Shown piece after piece: positions 53,071 through 61,861 of a stretch of DNA of 64,000 nucleotides; the stretch's first letter is position 1, and every line of letters starts with the position of its first letter. The position numbers and the translations under genes are program-made. Source of the stretch: Pseudonocardia alaniniphila (GTDB lineage Bacteria > Actinomycetota > Actinomycetes > Mycobacteriales > Pseudonocardiaceae); the NCBI RefSeq assembly GCF_022524485.1, contig NZ_JAKXMK010000010.1, positions 62,001 to 126,000 on the forward strand, written 5' to 3'. The notes beneath the pieces are model-generated. The model did not search any database and was not told where the DNA came from. It worked only from the letters and a program-made list of their open reading frames with translations.

Positions 53071-53700
53071 TCAGGTGACGAGCGTCCAGCTGATCGTGCA
53101 GTGCGCCGTGACCCGTACCGGCTCCGGTTCGAGCCCGAGCTCCCGGACGTCCGGCCCGCCCATCGAGTCGCGCGCCGCCAGCGCGACCGGTCCGCCGTGG
53201 GTGGGCGCGTCCGACAGCCGGCGCAATGCACCCAGCCGGCCGCCGAGGGCCTCTGCATATCCCTCCGCCCGCTGTCGCGCGTCCTCGACCGCCCGGCGCT
53301 GCGCCTCCCGCTGCGCGACCGCAGGGTCGGCGAGAACCCACCGCGGGCCGTGCACGCCGGTCGGCTCGGCGCCGACGATCGCTGAGAGCACTCGCTCCAA
53401 CCCGGTCGGGTCGGTCAGCGTCAGAGCGAGGTCCTCTCCGGCCCGGCAGCCGATCACGCGGTCGGTCCGCCATTCGTCGTGCACCCAGAACCGGCGGTTG
53501 CGGACGACGAGCGCCGGCAGCCCCAGCGCGGGTTCCGCGGCCGCCATCCGGAGGCCGAGCTCGCGGACGGCGTCGCTCCGGTTCTCGGCGAAGCCGGTGA
53601 AGGTCACGTCGAGCTCGGCCTGGTCACCGAGCTGCTCGAACCAGCCGGTGCCCTCGGTCACGATCTCGGGGCCGTTCAGGTCGATCGGCGTTTCGGTCAC
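53071..53700 (-). CDS. SIMPL/DUF541-domain protein
   Basis: 209 aa. The SIMPL pattern starts IVTEGTGWFEQLGDQAELDVTF (the family EGxGxVxxxPD type). It has the helix AQREAQRRAVEDARQRAEGYAEAL and ends EPVRVTAHCTISWTL. There is no signal peptide, unlike many secreted SIMPL proteins, so it is probably cytoplasmic. The family is thought to form ring-like oligomers of unknown role. It follows the Rv1733c-like gene's promoter region (70-nt gap). Confidence 0.78.
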   Translation of the reverse strand: MTETPIDLNGPEIVTEGTGWFEQLGDQAELDVTFTGFAENRSDAVRELGLRMAAAEPALGLPALVVRNRRFWVHDEWRTDRVIGCRAGEDLALTLTDPTGLERVLSAIVGAEPTGVHGPRWVLADPAVAQREAQRRAVEDARQRAEGYAEALGGRLGALRRLSDAPTHGGPVALAARDSMGGPDVRELGLEPEPVRVTAHCTISWTLVT

Positions 53701-53799
53701 ACCGACAGGAAACCAGATCGCCTTCTCTTCGCCTATCTAGCAGCGATTTAAGAATGCTGAAGAGTATGAGATCGAGTGTGGCTGGATAATCGACCGCTG

Positions 53800-54633
53800 A
53801 TGGCCCCTCCCCTCACGCGCTTGCGCAGCCTCGTGCGCGAAGGCCGGTCCGATGCGCCGGGCCACCTCGTGGACGTTCTCGGGCGGATCGGGCTCGTCGG
53901 GTACGGGGTCGTGCACCTGTTCGTGGCCTGGCTCGCGCTGCAGGTCGCGTTCGGTGTGCCGAACGCCCCGGCCGATGCCGAGGGAGCGGTCGGCACGATC
54001 GCCCGCACACCGGGAGGGCTGGTCGCGCTCGCGGTGGCCGATGTCGGGCTGGTGGCGTTCGCGCTGTGGCAGGTCACGGCGGCCGTGATCGGCTTCAGAT
54101 GGGTCGACGGGGGTGAACGCGTACGAAAGCGCGTCGGGGCCGTGGCGAAGGCGATCGCGATGTCGGCGCTCGCCGTCGTCATCACCGACTACCTGCTGGA
54201 CCTCGGCTCCGCCAGTGGGACGACCGCGCAGGCGGTGGCGGCCGGCGTGCTCGGGCTGCCGGCCGGGCGGGTGCTGCTGGGGCTCGGCGCCGCCGCGATC
54301 CTGGTGATCGCGGGGGCGATGGTCTACACGGGGCTTCGGCGGACGTTCATGGGCGACCTCGACGTGCGCCGCTTGGGCCCGATCGCGCGGCAGACGATCG
54401 AGTTGCTCGGTGCGGTCGGTCACCTGGCACGTGCGCTCGCCCTCGGCGTGGTCGGTGTGCTGGCCGGGAGCGCCGCGCTGTTCGCCGACCCCGGGAGGGC
54501 CGGTGGGCTCGACGCGGCCCTGCGCACGCTGAGTGCCACGGCGCTGGGCTCGTCGTTGCTGGTGGTGGTGGCCGTCGGGTTCGCCGCGTTCGGACTGTTC
54601 TGTCTGGCCGACGCAGGCACCCGACGGGCTTGA
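53800..54633 (+). CDS. DUF1206-family membrane protein
   Basis: About 277 aa, six hydrophobic helices in three internal pairs. Each pair begins with a G-x-x-G-Y/R-x-x-R/V motif (LGRIGLVGYGVVHLFVAWLAL, VGAVAKAIAMSALAVVI, GHLARALALGVVGVLAG), which is the triplicated DUF1206 unit. Function unknown. ATG 53800 is used. A gataat box at 53783-53788 lies at the right distance for a near-leaderless transcript. GTG 53776 is the alternative start. Flanking gaps are clearly AT-richer than the surroundings. Confidence 0.78.
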   Translation: MAPPLTRLRSLVREGRSDAPGHLVDVLGRIGLVGYGVVHLFVAWLALQVAFGVPNAPADAEGAVGTIARTPGGLVALAVADVGLVAFALWQVTAAVIGFRWVDGGERVRKRVGAVAKAIAMSALAVVITDYLLDLGSASGTTAQAVAAGVLGLPAGRVLLGLGAAAILVIAGAMVYTGLRRTFMGDLDVRRLGPIARQTIELLGAVGHLARALALGVVGVLAGSAALFADPGRAGGLDAALRTLSATALGSSLLVVVAVGFAAFGLFCLADAGTRRA

Positions 54634-54757
54634 TCGGCTTGTCTATCGATTTCTAGCGTTCAGCAGAGAGAGTTGTATACGAACCGATTCGCGACACGCC
54701 ATCGGGTTCGATAGCAGCTTCTAGGCTGCGGGCAAGATTCGCGGATACCGTCCGATC

Positions 54758-55948
54758 GTGGATCCCGTGCGCAACCCGTTCGCTCCCGGCGCCGGCCAGC
54801 GCCCGCCCGAGCTCGCCGGGCGTGACCGTGAGGTCGACGCGTTCGAGATCGTGCTCGAACGGGTGTCCCGCGGACGCCCCGAGCGCAGCCTGGTGCTCAC
54901 CGGCCTGCGCGGGGTCGGGAAGACCGTTCTGCTCGGAGAGCTGCGTTCGATGGCGGTGCGTGCCGGGTGGGGCGCCGGAAAGATCGAGGCCCGCCCTGAC
55001 GCGGACCTGCGCAGGCCGCTGTCTGCCGCACTGCACCGGGCGATCCGGGATCTCGCCATGCGGCACAGCGCCCCCGACCGCGTGGACGAGGTGCTGGGCG
55101 TCCTCAAGGCGTTCGCCATGCGTTCCGCACCGGACGGGGCGAAGCTGCGCGACCGGTGGCAGCCGGGCATCGACGTGCCCGTGAAGTCGGGACGCGCCGA
55201 CTCCGGGGACATCGAGATCGACCTCGTCGAACTGTTCACCGAGGTGGCGGCGCTGGCCGCGGACGTCGAGACCGGTGTCGCGATCCTCATCGACGAGATG
55301 CAGGACCTGCGTCCCGACGACGTGTCAGCGCTCTGCGCCGCCTGCCATGAGCTGTCCCAGTCGCGGGCACCGCTCGTGGTGGTGGGCGCCGGGCTGCCGC
55401 ACCTGCCCGCGGTGCTCTCGGCGTCCAAGTCCTACTCGGAGCGGCTGTTCAAGTACGTGCGGATCGGCCAGCTCGACCGTCCGGACGCCGACTTCGCCCT
55501 GATCGCGCCGGCCGAGCGCGAGGACGCCTCCTTCGACACCGACGCCCTCGACGCCCTGTTCGAGGCCTCCAGCGGCTATCCCTACTTCGTGCAGGCCTAC
55601 GGCAAGGCCGCGTGGGACGCGGCGACGCGCAGCCCGATCAGCGCGGCCGACGTGAAGCTGGCGGCTCCGGAGGCCGAGGCGGAGCTCGCCGTCGGGTTCT
55701 TCGGCTCGCGCTACGAGCGCGCCACACCCGCGGAGCGGGAGTACCTGCGCGCCATGGCCGAGCTCACGGAGGGCCGAGACGACCCGGTGCCCACCGCCCA
55801 GATCGCCGAACACCTCACCCGCCGGGCCTCGTCGCTGTCGCCTGCCCGGGACAGCCTGCTGAAGAAGGGGCTCGTCTTCTCCGCCCAGCGTGGCCAGATC
55901 GCGTTCACCGTGCCCCACTTCGGTCGTTTCCTCCTCACTCAGGCGTGA
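54758..55948 (+). CDS. AAA+ ATPase (Orc1/Cdc6-like, archaeal-ATPase group)
   Basis: 396 aa. Walker A is TGLRGVGKTVLL near residues 47-58 and Walker B is VAILIDEMQDL. A sensor region (APLVVVGAGLPHL) and an arginine-rich C-terminal winged-helix-like part (AQIAEHLTRRASSLSPARDSL) follow. The N-terminal PELAGRDREVDAFEIVLER matches the AAA_16/Orc1 start. Such solitary ATPases are common in actinobacteria with no settled role. Start GTG 54758. A strong terminator follows the gene. Confidence 0.83.
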   Translation: MDPVRNPFAPGAGQRPPELAGRDREVDAFEIVLERVSRGRPERSLVLTGLRGVGKTVLLGELRSMAVRAGWGAGKIEARPDADLRRPLSAALHRAIRDLAMRHSAPDRVDEVLGVLKAFAMRSAPDGAKLRDRWQPGIDVPVKSGRADSGDIEIDLVELFTEVAALAADVETGVAILIDEMQDLRPDDVSALCAACHELSQSRAPLVVVGAGLPHLPAVLSASKSYSERLFKYVRIGQLDRPDADFALIAPAEREDASFDTDALDALFEASSGYPYFVQAYGKAAWDAATRSPISAADVKLAAPEAEAELAVGFFGSRYERATPAEREYLRAMAELTEGRDDPVPTAQIAEHLTRRASSLSPARDSLLKKGLVFSAQRGQIAFTVPHFGRFLLTQA

Positions 55949-56028
55949 GCTGATGACCCGATCGGGTGAAAGGGGAGGATTACGAGGAGTGAAGTAACGC
56001 CCCGCCCTTCCGGTTCGATTCCCAGTAC

Positions 56029-56075
56029 GACCCCGCGGTGCTGTCGGACCCCCGACCTGACAGCACTGCGGGGTC
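56029..56075 (+). terminator. Strong intrinsic terminator
   Basis: 17-nt arms gaccccgcggtgctgtc (56029-56045) and gacagcactgcggggtc (56059-56075) pair at 16 of 17 positions around a 13-nt loop and are followed by ttctcgtt. It lies in the gap between the AAA gene and the GroES-like gene. Just before it, 56011-56023 reads cggttcgattccc, like a tRNA T-loop, but no tRNA folds around it. Confidence 0.85.
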
Positions 56076-56156
56076 TTCTCGTTCCAGTGCGGTGCGTGTG
56101 CCCGATCTGCGAGGTCAGCGATGGCCGCGCCGGGCAGGGGTCGTAGCATCTGGCCG

Positions 56157-56474
56157 GTGCAGGACCCGAAGCTCGAGATCCAGATGCTGCACGACCGCGT
56201 GATGGTCAGGCCGGAGACGAGCGGTGAGCGGCGCAGTGGCGCCGGCATCGTCATTCCGGCAACCGCCGAGGTCGCCAAACGTCTGGTGTGGGGAGAGGTG
56301 TTCGGCGTGGGGGCGAATGTCCGCACCGTCAAGGTCGGTGATCGGGTGCTGTTCGCCCGCGACGACCAGTACGAGGTCGACGTGCAGGGGACGACGTACC
56401 TGGTGCTGCGGGAACGTGAGCTGCACGCCGTCGCGACCGAGCGCACCGAGCACGGTACGGGGCTCTACCTGTGA
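56157..56474 (+). CDS. GroES-like (Cpn10-family) protein, orphan
   Basis: 105 aa. It has the Cpn10 core: MLHDRVMVRPETSGERRSGAGIVIP, a mobile-loop-like start, then VGANVRTVKVGDRVLFARDDQYEVDVQG and ending YLVLRERELHAV. Real GroES has a conserved IVL triplet in the mobile loop; here the loop reads GIVIP. No groEL is adjacent, so it is a GroES paralogue of unknown partner. GTG 56157 lies 7 nt after a TAGCAT -10 box (56144-56149), so the message is probably leaderless. Confidence 0.82.
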   Translation: MQDPKLEIQMLHDRVMVRPETSGERRSGAGIVIPATAEVAKRLVWGEVFGVGANVRTVKVGDRVLFARDDQYEVDVQGTTYLVLRERELHAVATERTEHGTGLYL

Positions 56475-56525
56475 CGAACCGGGCCTCGTGAGGTTCGGTC
56501 CGAGTTTCGAGGGGAAAAGGACTTC

Positions 56526-59219
56526 ATGCCCGAGCGGCAGTCCTCGCCCGGCGAGGTGACGTCCCGTCCGGACATGGACGGGGCGGAGAACGAGAACGGC
56601 CAGGTGCCGGAGGCGCAGGAGCGCTCGTCTGGCACCGACGGGGGAACGGAAAGCGCAGTCACCGTGGGCGAGCAGGTGGCCGAACAGATCGAGGCATCGC
56701 CGCCGGCGACCGAGCCCGGTCCCGTCGAGCCCACGGCCGACGCGCCGACCGGTGCCGAACCGGTACTGGACGCTCACACCGCTGTCGAGATCGCCCAGCC
56801 CGCAACCGAGGGCCCCGGCGGCGCAGTGGCGCCGCCCGCGCAGAATCCCGCCGCCCGCACCGCGGAGCAGGAGCAGGCGCCGTCCGGCCCGCCCGCCGAG
56901 GGCACGCGGCCCGCGCCGCGCCCCCGGCCGCGCCCGCACCAGGAGCCCGACGGTCCCGACGCCGACGAGAGCCCGACCGTCCAGACTGCCGTCGGCGGGT
57001 CCGCGCCCGGCGACGACGAGGCCCCTACCGACCGCACGCCGCTCGCCGCTGCCAACGCTCCCGCCACCGCACCCCCGCGCGACCAGCCCCGAGCGGGCGC
57101 CCCGGCTCAGGCCGGGCGCAACGCGGGGGGCCCGGCGCAGGGCGAGGCGCCGACCGTGGCCGTCCGCGCCGGGGGCACCGCTCCGGCTGCCGCCGGCCGT
57201 TCCGCGGCGACCGCCTGGTTCAACCCGGTCGACCAGGAAGCCACCCAGATGATCCCGCGGGCCGCCGTGCCGCCCGCGGGCGCGCCGCCTGCTCCTGCGC
57301 CGCCCGCTCCCGTGCCGCCCGCTCCTGCGCCGCCTGCACATGTCCCACCCGCTCCCGCGCCGGCTCCTGCCGCACCCCCGCCGCCGGCCGAGCCCACCAC
57401 CGAGCGCATCCCGATCGTGCCCCCGGCCGGCAGCGCCACCGCCTTCCTGGCCCCCTCCATCGACGCCACCACCGCCTCCATCGCGTCCCCTCCGATGCCT
57501 CCGCCCACCGGCGGTCCGGGCCCGCAGGCGGCCGCCCCCGGCGAGCCTCCCGTGCGCAAGCGCAAGCGCCGGATCCTCCTGCTCACGGGCATGGTCGGCG
57601 CGCTGGCCCTGCTGTACGTCGGTGACCTGGTGATCAACTCCGGCTCGATGCCCCGCGGTGTCACGGTCGCGGGCGTGCAGGTGGGCGGCCTCGGTCTCGA
57701 GGAGGCCGAGCAGCGGCTGCACAGCGAGATCGACCCCCGCACGCAGCAACCGATCCAGGTCAGCGTCGGCGAGGCCCGCAGCGAGATCGATCCGGCCGCT
57801 GCCGGCCTGGCCATCGACTGGGACGCCACGCTGGCCGAGGCCGGCTCGCAGCCGCTCAACCCGATCACCCGCATCACGTCGTTCTTCAGCGAGCGCGAGG
57901 TCGGTGTCGTCACGAGGAGCGACGCCGAGGCGCTCAACGCGGCGCTGGAGGAGCTGTCGCCGATCGTCGACAAGGCGCCGGTCGAGGGCTCGGTGCGGTT
58001 CGACGGCACCGACCCGGTCCCGGTCGACCCGGTGCCGGGTCAGAAGCTCGACGTGCCGGCGGCGGCCGGTGTGCTGCAGGACGAATGGGCCGTCGGCCTG
58101 CCGGTGGCCCTTCCGCTCACCGTGCTGCCGCCGTCCACCAGCCCCGAGGACGTCGTCGCCGCGATCGACCAGGTCGCCCGCCCGGCCGTGTCGGGTCCGG
58201 TCGAGATGATCGGCGAGGGCGGCACCACCGGCACCGTCACGCCGGACGTCATCGCGTCGGCCCTGACGTTCCGCGCCGATGCAGGCAACCTGGTGCCGGA
58301 GATCAACACCGCCGCCATCACCGACGCGCTCAAGCCCCAGCTTGCGGAGTCGGAGCGGCCGGGTCGCGATGCGTCGCTCGACTTCTCCTCCGGCAGGCCG
58401 GTCGTCGTCCCCTCGCAGGACGGTCGCGGGGTCGACTACGAGGCCAGCCTCGCCCCGCTGCTCGACGTGCTGACCGGCACGGGCGAGCGCGAGATCACCG
58501 CCGTCTACGGGGACCAGCCGGCCGAGCTCACCACCGAGGAACTGAACGCTCTCGGCATCACCGGTGTGATCGGCGAGTTCACCACCGGCGGTTTCGCCGC
58601 CGACTCCGGGCGCAACATCAAGCGGGCTGCGGAGCAGATCAACGGGATGATCGTGAAGCCCGGCGAGACGTTCAGCCTCAACCAGGCCACGGAGCCGCGC
58701 GACGCGAGCCACGGTTACGTCGAGGCCGGCATCATCTCCGACGGCCACGCCTCGCGCGGCATCGGCGGCGGTGTCTCCCAGGTGGCCACCACGCTCTACA
58801 ACGCGTCGTACTTCGCGGGCATGGCCAACGTGGCACACAAGGAACACAGCTTCTACATCAGCCGCTACCCCGCCGGTCGCGAGGCCACCGTCTTCGAGGG
58901 CGCCATCGACCTGAAGTTCCGCAACGACAACCCGACGGGTGTCATGATCCAGACGGTGTGGACGCCGAGCTCGCTCACCGTGCGGCTCTACGGCACGAAG
59001 GTCTACGAGGTGACGTCCACTCCGGGCCCGCGCACCAACCCGACGGCCCCCACCACCGTGACGATCCCGGCGGGCGAACCGTGCAGCCCGAGCCAGGGAG
59101 CACCCGGGTTCACCATCACCGACACCCGCACACTGCGCAACATCAGCACGGGCGAGACGCGCCACGAGACCCGCACGGTGCGGTACAACCCGTCGCCGAT
59201 CGTCGTCTGTGGGCCGTGA
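56526..59219 (+). CDS. VanW-family protein with long disordered cytoplasmic region
   Basis: 897 aa. Residues 1 to about 345 are Pro/Ala/Glu-rich and disordered, with four APPAP-type repeats near 260-290. A basic RKRKRR precedes one membrane helix at about 349-370 (LLLTGMVGALALLYVGDLVI). Outside lie two YoaR-like putative peptidoglycan-binding repeats (GLAIDWDATL, DVIASALTFRAD). The VanW domain is at about 683-820 (GRNIKRAAEQINGMIVKPGETF, GIGGGVSQVATTLYNA). VanW is found in some vancomycin-resistance loci but has no proven activity; a cell-wall role is likely. Starts 51 nt after the GroES-like gene. Confidence 0.88.
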   Translation: MPERQSSPGEVTSRPDMDGAENENGQVPEAQERSSGTDGGTESAVTVGEQVAEQIEASPPATEPGPVEPTADAPTGAEPVLDAHTAVEIAQPATEGPGGAVAPPAQNPAARTAEQEQAPSGPPAEGTRPAPRPRPRPHQEPDGPDADESPTVQTAVGGSAPGDDEAPTDRTPLAAANAPATAPPRDQPRAGAPAQAGRNAGGPAQGEAPTVAVRAGGTAPAAAGRSAATAWFNPVDQEATQMIPRAAVPPAGAPPAPAPPAPVPPAPAPPAHVPPAPAPAPAAPPPPAEPTTERIPIVPPAGSATAFLAPSIDATTASIASPPMPPPTGGPGPQAAAPGEPPVRKRKRRILLLTGMVGALALLYVGDLVINSGSMPRGVTVAGVQVGGLGLEEAEQRLHSEIDPRTQQPIQVSVGEARSEIDPAAAGLAIDWDATLAEAGSQPLNPITRITSFFSEREVGVVTRSDAEALNAALEELSPIVDKAPVEGSVRFDGTDPVPVDPVPGQKLDVPAAAGVLQDEWAVGLPVALPLTVLPPSTSPEDVVAAIDQVARPAVSGPVEMIGEGGTTGTVTPDVIASALTFRADAGNLVPEINTAAITDALKPQLAESERPGRDASLDFSSGRPVVVPSQDGRGVDYEASLAPLLDVLTGTGEREITAVYGDQPAELTTEELNALGITGVIGEFTTGGFAADSGRNIKRAAEQINGMIVKPGETFSLNQATEPRDASHGYVEAGIISDGHASRGIGGGVSQVATTLYNASYFAGMANVAHKEHSFYISRYPAGREATVFEGAIDLKFRNDNPTGVMIQTVWTPSSLTVRLYGTKVYEVTSTPGPRTNPTAPTTVTIPAGEPCSPSQGAPGFTITDTRTLRNISTGETRHETRTVRYNPSPIVVCGP

Positions 59220-59318
59220 GCTGGGGGCGCTCGGCGATCTTTCTCGGGCGCCAGGTCTTTCGCGATCCAGCTCACATTCGTACTCTCGGTTGAAGCCGAG
59301 GGGAACGGAGGCCTCGAC

Positions 59319-59747
59319 ATGCGTATCGCGGACGTGTTGCGGAGCAAGGGCAGTGACGTGGCGACGGTCGACCCGAGTGTCACCGTCGCCGAGCTGATCT
59401 CCCAGCTGGCCACCCACAACGTCGGGGCGCTACCCGTCGTCGACGAGGGGCAGCTGGTCGGAATCGTCTCCGAGCGTGATGTCGTGCGCAGGCTCGACGT
59501 CGCGGGGCCGGGGCTGCTGGAGGCCAGTGTCGGCGACATCATGATCACCGGGGTCACCACGTGTGCTCCCGGCGACAGCGTGGCGGACATCGCGGCCGTG
59601 ATGACCAACCGCCGGTTCCGGCATCTGCCGGTCGTGGTCGAGGGCCAGCTGGCCGGAATCGTGAGCATCGGCGACCTGGTCAAGGCGCGGATCGACCTTC
59701 TCGAGTCCGAACGCGAGCAGCTGCAGAGCTACATCGCGGCCGGTTAG
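59319..59747 (+). CDS. Tandem CBS-domain protein
   Basis: 142 aa made of two CBS motifs, residues 5-60 (VTVAELISQLATHNVGALPVVD, LVGIVSERDVVRR) and 73-130 (MITGVTTCAPGDSVADIAAVM, LAGIVSIGDLVK), plus a short helix. CBS pairs bind adenosyl nucleotides such as AMP or ATP as a regulatory module; a free-standing pair acts on an unknown partner. Adjacent to the VanW gene on the same strand (99-nt gap). Confidence 0.9.
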   Translation: MRIADVLRSKGSDVATVDPSVTVAELISQLATHNVGALPVVDEGQLVGIVSERDVVRRLDVAGPGLLEASVGDIMITGVTTCAPGDSVADIAAVMTNRRFRHLPVVVEGQLAGIVSIGDLVKARIDLLESEREQLQSYIAAG

Positions 59748-59767
59748 CGGCGAACGGACACAACGGA

Positions 59768-59800
59768 CAGGGCCGAGGGCGGATGCCGCCCCCGGCCCTG
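59768..59800. terminator. Bidirectional hairpin between convergent genes
   Basis: 15-nt arms cagggccgagggcgg (59768-59782) and ccgcccccggccctg (59786-59800) pair at 14 of 15 positions with a 3-nt loop. It lies between the CBS gene and the convergent acyl-CoA dehydrogenase and would serve both. Confidence 0.8.
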
Positions 59801-59818
59801 CCATTCCCGCTCCGGTGT

Positions 59819-61669
59819 TCAGAAGCCTGCTTCGGACAGCTCCATCAGCGAGTTGTCGGCCGTCTCGACCACCACACGCTGGGCCGTGAGCAGCGGGAGC
59901 ACGGTCTTGGCGAAGAACCGGGCCACAGCCACCTTCCCCTCGTAGAAGGCGGCGTCCTTGGCCTGACCGGCCCCGTCCTGACTCAGCGCCGTGAGCGCGA
60001 CCTCGGCCTGGCGCAACAGCAGCCAGCCGATGAGCAGGTCGCCGACGGCCATCAGCAGCCGGACGGTGTGCTGCCCGACCTTGTAGATGCTCGACGGGTC
60101 CTGCGCCGAGGCCATCAGGTATCCCGTGAGGGCCGCGAGCATGCCCTGGACGTCGGCGAGGGCCACACCGAGCAGCGCGCGTTCCTCCTTGAGCCGCCCG
60201 TTGCCCGCCTCTGCGTCGAGGAAGGCCTGGATCTCGCCGGCGACGTGCCCGATCGCCTGCCCGTTGTCCCGCACGATCTTGCGGAAGAGGAAGTCGAGCG
60301 ACTGGATCGCGGTGGTGCCCTCGTACAACGAGTCGATCTTGGCGTCGCGGATGTACTGCTCGATGGGGTAGTCCTGCAGGTAACCAGAGCCGCCCAGTGT
60401 CTGCAGTGAGAGCAGGAGCTGTTCGGTGGCGCGCTCGGAACCGACCCCCTTGACGATCGGGAGCAGCAGGTCGTTCACCTTCTCGGCGAGCGTGACGTCC
60501 TCGCCCGCGGCCTGCCCGATGCGGATGCGGTCCTGGTAGGTGGCCGTGTAGGTGTACACGGCGCGCAGCCCCTCGGCGTATGCCTTCTGCAGCATCAGGA
60601 TGCGGCGGACATCCGGGTGGTGGGTGATCGTGACGCGCGGGGCGGCCTTGTCGAGCATCCTCGGCAGGTCGGCACCCTGGACGCGTTCCTTCGCGTACTC
60701 CAGCGCGGCGAGGTATCCCGCCGAGAGCGTGCCGATGGCCTTGGTGCCCACCATCATCCGCGCGTACTCGATCACCTCGAACATCTGCGCGATGCCGTCG
60801 TGCACGTCGCCGAGCAGCCAGCCCTTCGCGGGGACGCCGTGCTGGCCGAACGTGAGCTCGCAGGTGGTGGAGGCCTTCAGGCCCATCTTGTGCTCGACGT
60901 TCGTGACGAAGGCGCCGTTGCGCTCGCCGGTCTCGCCGGTCTGGGAGTCGAAGAGGAACTTCGGCACGAGGAAGAGCGACAGGCCCTTCGTGCCGGCTCG
61001 TGGCGCGATCCCCGGACCTTCGGGGCGGGCCAGCACGAGATGCATGATGTTCTCGGTGAGGTCGTGCTCGGCCGAGGTGATGAAGCGCTTCACTCCCTCG
61101 ACGTGCCAGCTCCCGTCGGCCTGCTGCACCGCCTTGGTGCGCCCGGCGCCCACGTCGGATCCCGCGTCGGGCTCGGTCAGCACCATCGTGGCGCCCCAGC
61201 CGCGGTTGATCATCAGCTCGGCCCAGTGCTTCTGTTCGTCAGTGCCGTTGCGGTGGACCACGGCCGCGAAGCTGGGGCCGGCCAGGTACATGAACGCGGC
61301 GGCGTTCGAGCCGAGGATGAGCTCGGCAGCGGCCCACTGCACGGTGGGCGGGATGCCGTAGCCGCCGAGCTCGGTGGGCAGGCCCAGCCGCCACCACTCG
61401 CCGTCCCAGAGCACCTTGTAGGCGTCCTTGAGCGACTGCGGCAGCGTGACGGTGTGGGTGGCCGGGTCGAAGACGGGTGGGTTGCGGTCGGCGTCGGCGA
61501 ACGACTCGGCCAGCGGCCCTGTGGCCACGGCGTTCAGCTCCTTGAGCACCCCTCGGACGGTGTCGATGTCGACCCCGTCGAACGGCGCGGTGTCCAGCCG
61601 ATCCTGCACTCGGAACACCTCGAACAGGTTGAACTCGAGATCGCGCAGGTTGCTCCTGAAGTGGCCCAT
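59819..61669 (-). CDS. Acyl-CoA dehydrogenase, FadE5-like
   Basis: 616-aa four-domain acyl-CoA dehydrogenase. The start [19 protein letters not shown] resembles mycobacterial FadE5. FAD/substrate motifs include [33 protein letters not shown] and the catalytic-base segment [12 protein letters not shown] (Glu450). [21 protein letters not shown] is C-terminal to the flavin site. A C-terminal extension (about 480-616) of the AcylCoA_dh_C-like type is present. It oxidises medium to long acyl-CoAs to enoyl-CoAs in beta-oxidation. Two near-palindromic boxes lie just upstream and probably bind a fatty-acid-responsive TetR regulator. Confidence 0.92.
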   Translation of the reverse strand: MGHFRSNLRDLEFNLFEVFRVQDRLDTAPFDGVDIDTVRGVLKELNAVATGPLAESFADADRNPPVFDPATHTVTLPQSLKDAYKVLWDGEWWRLGLPTELGGYGIPPTVQWAAAELILGSNAAAFMYLAGPSFAAVVHRNGTDEQKHWAELMINRGWGATMVLTEPDAGSDVGAGRTKAVQQADGSWHVEGVKRFITSAEHDLTENIMHLVLARPEGPGIAPRAGTKGLSLFLVPKFLFDSQTGETGERNGAFVTNVEHKMGLKASTTCELTFGQHGVPAKGWLLGDVHDGIAQMFEVIEYARMMVGTKAIGTLSAGYLAALEYAKERVQGADLPRMLDKAAPRVTITHHPDVRRILMLQKAYAEGLRAVYTYTATYQDRIRIGQAAGEDVTLAEKVNDLLLPIVKGVGSERATEQLLLSLQTLGGSGYLQDYPIEQYIRDAKIDSLYEGTTAIQSLDFLFRKIVRDNGQAIGHVAGEIQAFLDAEAGNGRLKEERALLGVALADVQGMLAALTGYLMASAQDPSSIYKVGQHTVRLLMAVGDLLIGWLLLRQAEVALTALSQDGAGQAKDAAFYEGKVAVARFFAKTVLPLLTAQRVVVETADNSLMELSEAGF

Positions 61670-61691
61670 GTCCGGGACTCCTCACCACTGA

Positions 61692-61730
61692 CTACTCGCC
61701 GGTAACAACGAGCATATTACTCACGGGTAA
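61692..61730 (-). promoter_or_regulatory. Two 14-bp near-palindromic boxes before the FadE5-like gene
   Basis: ctactcgccggtaa (61692-61705) and ttactcacgggtaa (61717-61730) share YTACTC-N2-SGGTAA and lie 25 bp apart centre to centre. The TTAC...GTAA form is like TetR-type fatty-acid regulator sites of actinobacteria. They start 23 nt before the FadE5-like start codon. Confidence 0.55.
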
Positions 61731-61861
61731 CAGGGACAAGGCACTCAGAGGCCCCAGCTCGCTTCACACCTTCGAGTCCGTTGGTTGTGCCTTCCGCACG
61801 ATGTGACGCATGGTCTCTGTGAGGCGAATGAGAACAATGCGACGGTCGTGACGGAGGCGAT

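Noticed and set aside
55952..56030. Possible tRNA gene
   Set aside because: Only the T-loop-like cggttcgattccc is present; the T-stem does not pair well and no D-arm, anticodon arm or acceptor stem can be drawn.
56115..59417. 1100-aa open frame on the minus strand opposite the VanW gene
   Set aside because: Arg/Gly/His-rich antisense shadow of a GC-rich gene; no domain, no ribosome site, and the + strand VanW gene is unmistakable.
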